A stretch of DNA of 8,635 nucleotides from DAOTVD01 sp034437075. Lineage in GTDB: Bacteria; Chloroflexota; Anaerolineae; Aggregatilineales; J027. The position numbers and the translations under genes were made by a program. The DNA lies in the NCBI GenBank assembly GCA_034437075.1, contig DAOTVD010000172.1, positions 1 through 8,635 of the forward strand, written 5' to 3'. The stretch's first letter is position 1; each line of letters opens with the position of its first letter. This document shows positions 5,919 to 8,635 of the stretch, piece by piece. The notes below the pieces were generated by a model. That model saw only the letters and a list, made by a program, of their open reading frames with translations, was not told the DNA's origin and did not search any database.

Positions 5919-6949
5919 GATAACGCATCCCCTAGGGGGCGTATACCATCAGGACGGATGTGAACCGCGCATTCAACGCCGGGCTGAAGGTCAATTTCGC
6001 TGTTGGCCGGTTTATAAAATAGCAAGTTGGTGCCGCTAGCGTGCTGTAGCGTGATTTGGTCGTAGTGGCCTCGGAAAATGCACTGCGTCACCTCGCCGGA
6101 GAGAGTCAGGGCATCGTCTGGCCCTTCGCCCGGTGCCATCGCCGCCGGATGTAGCAGCAGATAAGGCGCTTCCTCAGCTAGCGGAAAGATGCCGAGCGCT
6201 GTGTGAGCCGCGCCGTCCGCGTAGTGTTTCACGCTCAGAATATTATGCAAGCTCAGAAAGCGCGCGACGAACACCGTGCGCGGCTGCAAATAAAGCTCAC
6301 GCGGCGATGCGATCTGTTCGAAGTTTCCGGCATTCATCACCGCCACACGATCCGCGATGGCGAAGGCTTCTTGCTGGTCATGCGTCACGTAGAGCGCAGT
6401 CAGCCCTGCCGCTTTGATGATCTCGCGCAGTTCAACCGCCAGACGATCTCGCAGCGCGGCATCCAATGAACCGAGCGGTTCATCCAACATCAGCAGACGC
6501 GGACGGGGGGCCAGGCTACGCGCCAGGGCCACGCGCTGTTGTTCTCCGCCGGAAAGGCCCGCGATGCTGCGCGCGCCCATGTGCCCCAATCCGACTAAAT
6601 CGAGCACTTCGCCCACGCGCGCTTGGCGCTGCGCGCGCGGCCAGCCCTGGCGCCGTAGCCCGAACGCGACATTGTCCGCCACGCTCATATGCGGGAACAA
6701 AGCGAAATCCTGAAACTGGAAGCCCAATTTGCGTTGGTGCGTCGGTTGGTGGGTGATGACTTGCCCCGCCAGATGCACCCGCCCTTCATCCGGCGCTTGC
6801 AACCCGGCGATAATGCGTAACAAGCTCGTTTTGCCGCAACCGCTCGGCCCCAACAAGCATAGGATTTCACCTTCTGGGACGTCTAGCGAAATGCCGCGCA
6901 GAACGTCGGTAGCGTCGAAGGCCACATGTATGGCTTGCAGTGCCAGCAT
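5915..6949 (-). CDS. ABC transporter ATP-binding protein with C-terminal TOBE-like region
   Basis: Energy-coupling ATPase of an importer, acting at the inner face of the membrane with the adjacent permease. All ABC motifs are intact: Walker A G34-PSGCGK40-T, Q-loop Q80 (FQFQDFALFPH), signature LSGGEQQ (132-138), Walker B LLMLDE (152-157), D-loop GSLDA (160-164) and switch H190 (YVTHDQQEA). Residues ~235-344 form an extra beta-rich region typical of the TOBE domain in the PotA/FbpC/MalK-like group. At 344 residues it is closer to FbpC/PotA than to E. coli ThiQ (about 232, no TOBE). Its ATG directly follows the permease TAG, with GGAG (6961 to 6958) 8 bases upstream, and its stop overlaps the tsaC start by 4 bases. 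Substrate probably thiamine or ferric iron, judged mainly from the permease; uncertain. Confidence 0.95.
   Translation of the reverse strand: MLALQAIHVAFDATDVLRGISLDVPEGEILCLLGPSGCGKTSLLRIIAGLQAPDEGRVHLAGQVITHQPTHQRKLGFQFQDFALFPHMSVADNVAFGLRRQGWPRAQRQARVGEVLDLVGLGHMGARSIAGLSGGEQQRVALARSLAPRPRLLMLDEPLGSLDAALRDRLAVELREIIKAAGLTALYVTHDQQEAFAIADRVAVMNAGNFEQIASPRELYLQPRTVFVARFLSLHNILSVKHYADGAAHTALGIFPLAEEAPYLLLHPAAMAPGEGPDDALTLSGEVTQCIFRGHYDQITLQHASGTNLLFYKPANSEIDLQPGVECAVHIRPDGIRPLGDALS
5928..5933 (-). promoter_or_regulatory. Shine-Dalgarno AGGGGA for tsaC, within the ATPase coding region
   Basis: AGGGGA on the minus strand, 9 bases before the ATG at 5918, lies in the final codons of the ABC ATPase gene. 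It supports the 5918 start and reinitiation at the ATGA overlap. It sits in the palindrome CCCCTAGGGG (5929-5938). Confidence 0.6.
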
Positions 6950-8635
6950 CTAAAATTCTCCGACTACGTCGCGATTCAGGCGCTCGATGAGCAGAAAACC
7001 CGCCATGCAAACCAGCATGAGAAGCACGCTCATGGCCAGGGCTTGCCCATAATTCGCGACACCGGGCTGACCTAACAAGCGCGCGATGACTATCGGCATC
7101 GTCGGTTCATCGAAGCGCGCAATGAAGACCGCCGCGCCGAATTCACCCATGCTGATTGTAAAAGCGAACGTTGCGCCGACAAGCAAACTTCGGCTGATGA
7201 GCGGTAGTTCAATCCGCCACCAGCGCCCCCAAGCTGATGCACCCAGCACGGCGGCAGCCTCTTTAATGGTCGGATCAATGCGGCGCAGGGTCGGCAGAAC
7301 GCTGCGCACCACAAACGGCATCGCGACCAGCGTATGCGCGATAGGCACAATCCAAAATGAGTCGCGCAGGTTCAAGGGCGATTCATCCGTGTTCAAGAGG
7401 CCCCGCAATGCATCATGTACCGCGCCTTGGCCATCCAGCGCGATTAGAAAGCCAAAGCCCAGGGTCACGGCACTTGTCGCCAACGGCAGCATAATCAGCG
7501 GATCGAGCCAGGCGCTGAGGCGCCCGCGCCGGTTGAGCAAATACGCCGCCAGCGTGCCCAAGATCAGCGCCGCAGTCATGGCAATGACCGCATAGCGCAA
7601 CGAGTTATAAATGGCGGCTTCTGGCGGTACAAACAAGATCGAATTACGCGAAGTTTCCGAGAGGCTTTCGTAATAGAGCGTCGTGGGCTGAGAAACACCG
7701 ACCAAAAATGAACGCTCCACCAGCGCGACTAAGGGCGCGAAAATCAGCAAGGCAATCAGCAACAAGTTCAGACCTAGCCAGACCCACTCACCGAAGCGTT
7801 GGGGCCGCCGCGTCTGTGCGCGCCCGATGCTGCCAGAGCCGCGCCGCGTTACCCCACGCTGAATGCTCGTATAGACGACCATCATGGCCAGCGTAGCCAG
7901 CAATTGCACCACCGACAGCGCCCCCGCCGTGCCTAAATCCAGAAAGGCGGTCGTCTGTTGGTAGATTTCTACCTCTAGCGTGGCGTATTGCACGCCCCCC
8001 AAGAGCAGCACCACGCCAAAACTTGTAAACGTAAATACGAAGACCAGCGCCCCCGCTGCCGCGATGGCCGGAGACAGCAACGGCAAGGTGATATGCCAAA
8101 AGACGCGGGCGGGCGTCGCGCCGAGCACCTGCGCCGCCTGCTCGATGCGCGGATGCTGGTTGGCCCAATAGCTGCTGATGATGCGCAGCGCGACCGCATA
8201 GTTATAAAAGACGTGCGCCAACAGGATAATGGTCAAGGTATTGCGCAGGGCCAGCGGCGGCGTTTCCCTGCCGAGAACCGCCATCAGGGCCGTGTTAAGC
8301 GTACTGTTCGGCCCGAATAGCGCGATAAAGGCCGCCGCGACAACGACCGTCGGCAACACAAATGGCAAGGTTGCCAAGGCCAAGATCATTCGCTTGGCGG
8401 GGAATTCGTAGCGCGCGAACACGTGCGCGCCGGGGATGGCCAAGCCCAGCGTTAAAGCAGTAGAGAGCGCCGCTTGCCAGGTCGTGAACCAGAGCGTCTC
8501 GCGATAATAATCCGATTGGGCTAGGTCGCGAAATGCCCCCAACGCGAGTTGGCCATCTTGAACAAAACTGCGCTCGAAGATGCTCGTCAGCGGATAGAAG
8601 AAAAAGACCAGCAAAAAAAACAGGGGAACGAGCAT
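6950..8635 (-). CDS. Two-domain ABC importer permease, ThiP/FbpB type (5' end at or beyond window edge)
   Basis: Integral membrane component of a binding-protein-dependent importer, 561 residues as visible. Two permease halves are fused in one chain, each with about six helices. Each has an EAA loop that contacts the ATPase: 'EQAAQVLGATPARVFWHITLP' region (165-185) and 'KEAAAVLGASAWGRWW' (459-473). Stretches such as 'LLAHVFYN' (138-145), 'LLGGVQYATLEVEIYQ' (211-226) and 'SMGEFGAAVF' (495-504) resemble what I recall of E. coli ThiP ('LLAHVFFN', 'LGGGPQATTIELAIYQ'), favouring thiamine or a related substrate over iron. The ATG at 8635 is the last codon in the window, so the true start may be further upstream; relatives usually have a short N-terminal extension before the first helix. 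The periplasmic binding protein gene, expected upstream in such operons, is not visible. Confidence 0.92.
   Translation of the reverse strand: MLVPLFFLLVFFFYPLTSIFERSFVQDGQLALGAFRDLAQSDYYRETLWFTTWQAALSTALTLGLAIPGAHVFARYEFPAKRMILALATLPFVLPTVVVAAAFIALFGPNSTLNTALMAVLGRETPPLALRNTLTIILLAHVFYNYAVALRIISSYWANQHPRIEQAAQVLGATPARVFWHITLPLLSPAIAAAGALVFVFTFTSFGVVLLLGGVQYATLEVEIYQQTTAFLDLGTAGALSVVQLLATLAMMVVYTSIQRGVTRRGSGSIGRAQTRRPQRFGEWVWLGLNLLLIALLIFAPLVALVERSFLVGVSQPTTLYYESLSETSRNSILFVPPEAAIYNSLRYAVIAMTAALILGTLAAYLLNRRGRLSAWLDPLIMLPLATSAVTLGFGFLIALDGQGAVHDALRGLLNTDESPLNLRDSFWIVPIAHTLVAMPFVVRSVLPTLRRIDPTIKEAAAVLGASAWGRWWRIELPLISRSLLVGATFAFTISMGEFGAAVFIARFDEPTMPIVIARLLGQPGVANYGQALAMSVLLMLVCMAGFLLIERLNRDVVGEF

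Noticed and set aside
5929..5938. Palindrome CCCCTAGGGG near the ATPase/tsaC junction
   Set aside because: Perfect but without a loop, and made of ordinary codons (Pro-Leu-Gly) near the ATPase end. It is not a terminator because no U-tract follows and the downstream gene overlaps.
7086..7595. 169-codon plus-strand open frame opposite the permease
   Set aside because: Antisense to membrane-helix codons and EAA loop; no family resemblance.

Overview
The window is moderately GC-rich, densely coding bacterial DNA with nine protein genes and almost no intergenic space. I see no rRNA, tRNA, CRISPR array, insertion sequence, integrase or attachment site. The protein mix suggests a Chloroflexota-like (Anaerolineae-type) genome: a CHASE2 class III cyclase, a lipoprotein joining a staphylococcal-nuclease-like domain to a lamin-tail-like domain, DUF983, a CpdA-like phosphoesterase, and a long Sua5-type enzyme. 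This placement comes from general familiarity and is not proven by any marker gene.

Layout from left to right. (1) The 3' part of a membrane-bound CHASE2 adenylate cyclase on + (1-1317), whose 5' end lies outside the window. (2) A minus-strand three-gene cluster, read right to left: SNase-like lipoprotein (2350-3204), HAD-IIB/Cof-type phosphatase (1536-2330) and DUF983 membrane protein (1159-1530). The gaps are 19 and 5 bases. The last gene runs 159 bases into the convergent cyclase. (3) A 61-base divergent intergenic region (3205-3265), the only non-coding stretch of any size. (4) A plus-strand pair: a class III cyclic-nucleotide-phosphodiesterase-like metallophosphoesterase (3266-4051) and, 2 bases on, a cysteine-containing protein I cannot assign (4054-4851). 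(5) A minus-strand operon, read right to left: two-domain ThiP/FbpB-type ABC permease (6950 to beyond the right edge), ABC ATPase with a C-terminal TOBE-like region (5915-6949) and Sua5/TsaC threonylcarbamoyl-AMP synthase (4848-5918). Junctions are direct abutment (TAG then ATG) and a 4-base ATGA overlap. The Sua5 stop also overlaps the stop of the unassigned + strand gene by 3 bases.

Functionally, the right part is import of a small solute (thiamine-like or ferric-ion-like; the binding protein is not visible) joined to tRNA t6A modification. The left part holds a candidate cAMP-making enzyme and, about 2 kb away, a candidate cAMP-degrading enzyme. Most of this is ordinary chromosome. The points that stand out are the long antisense overlap that gives the cyclase an odd hydrophilic tail, the loss of metal-site residues in the SNase-like lipoprotein, and the unassigned HHCxxC protein coupled to the phosphoesterase. 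I found no convincing new multi-gene system.
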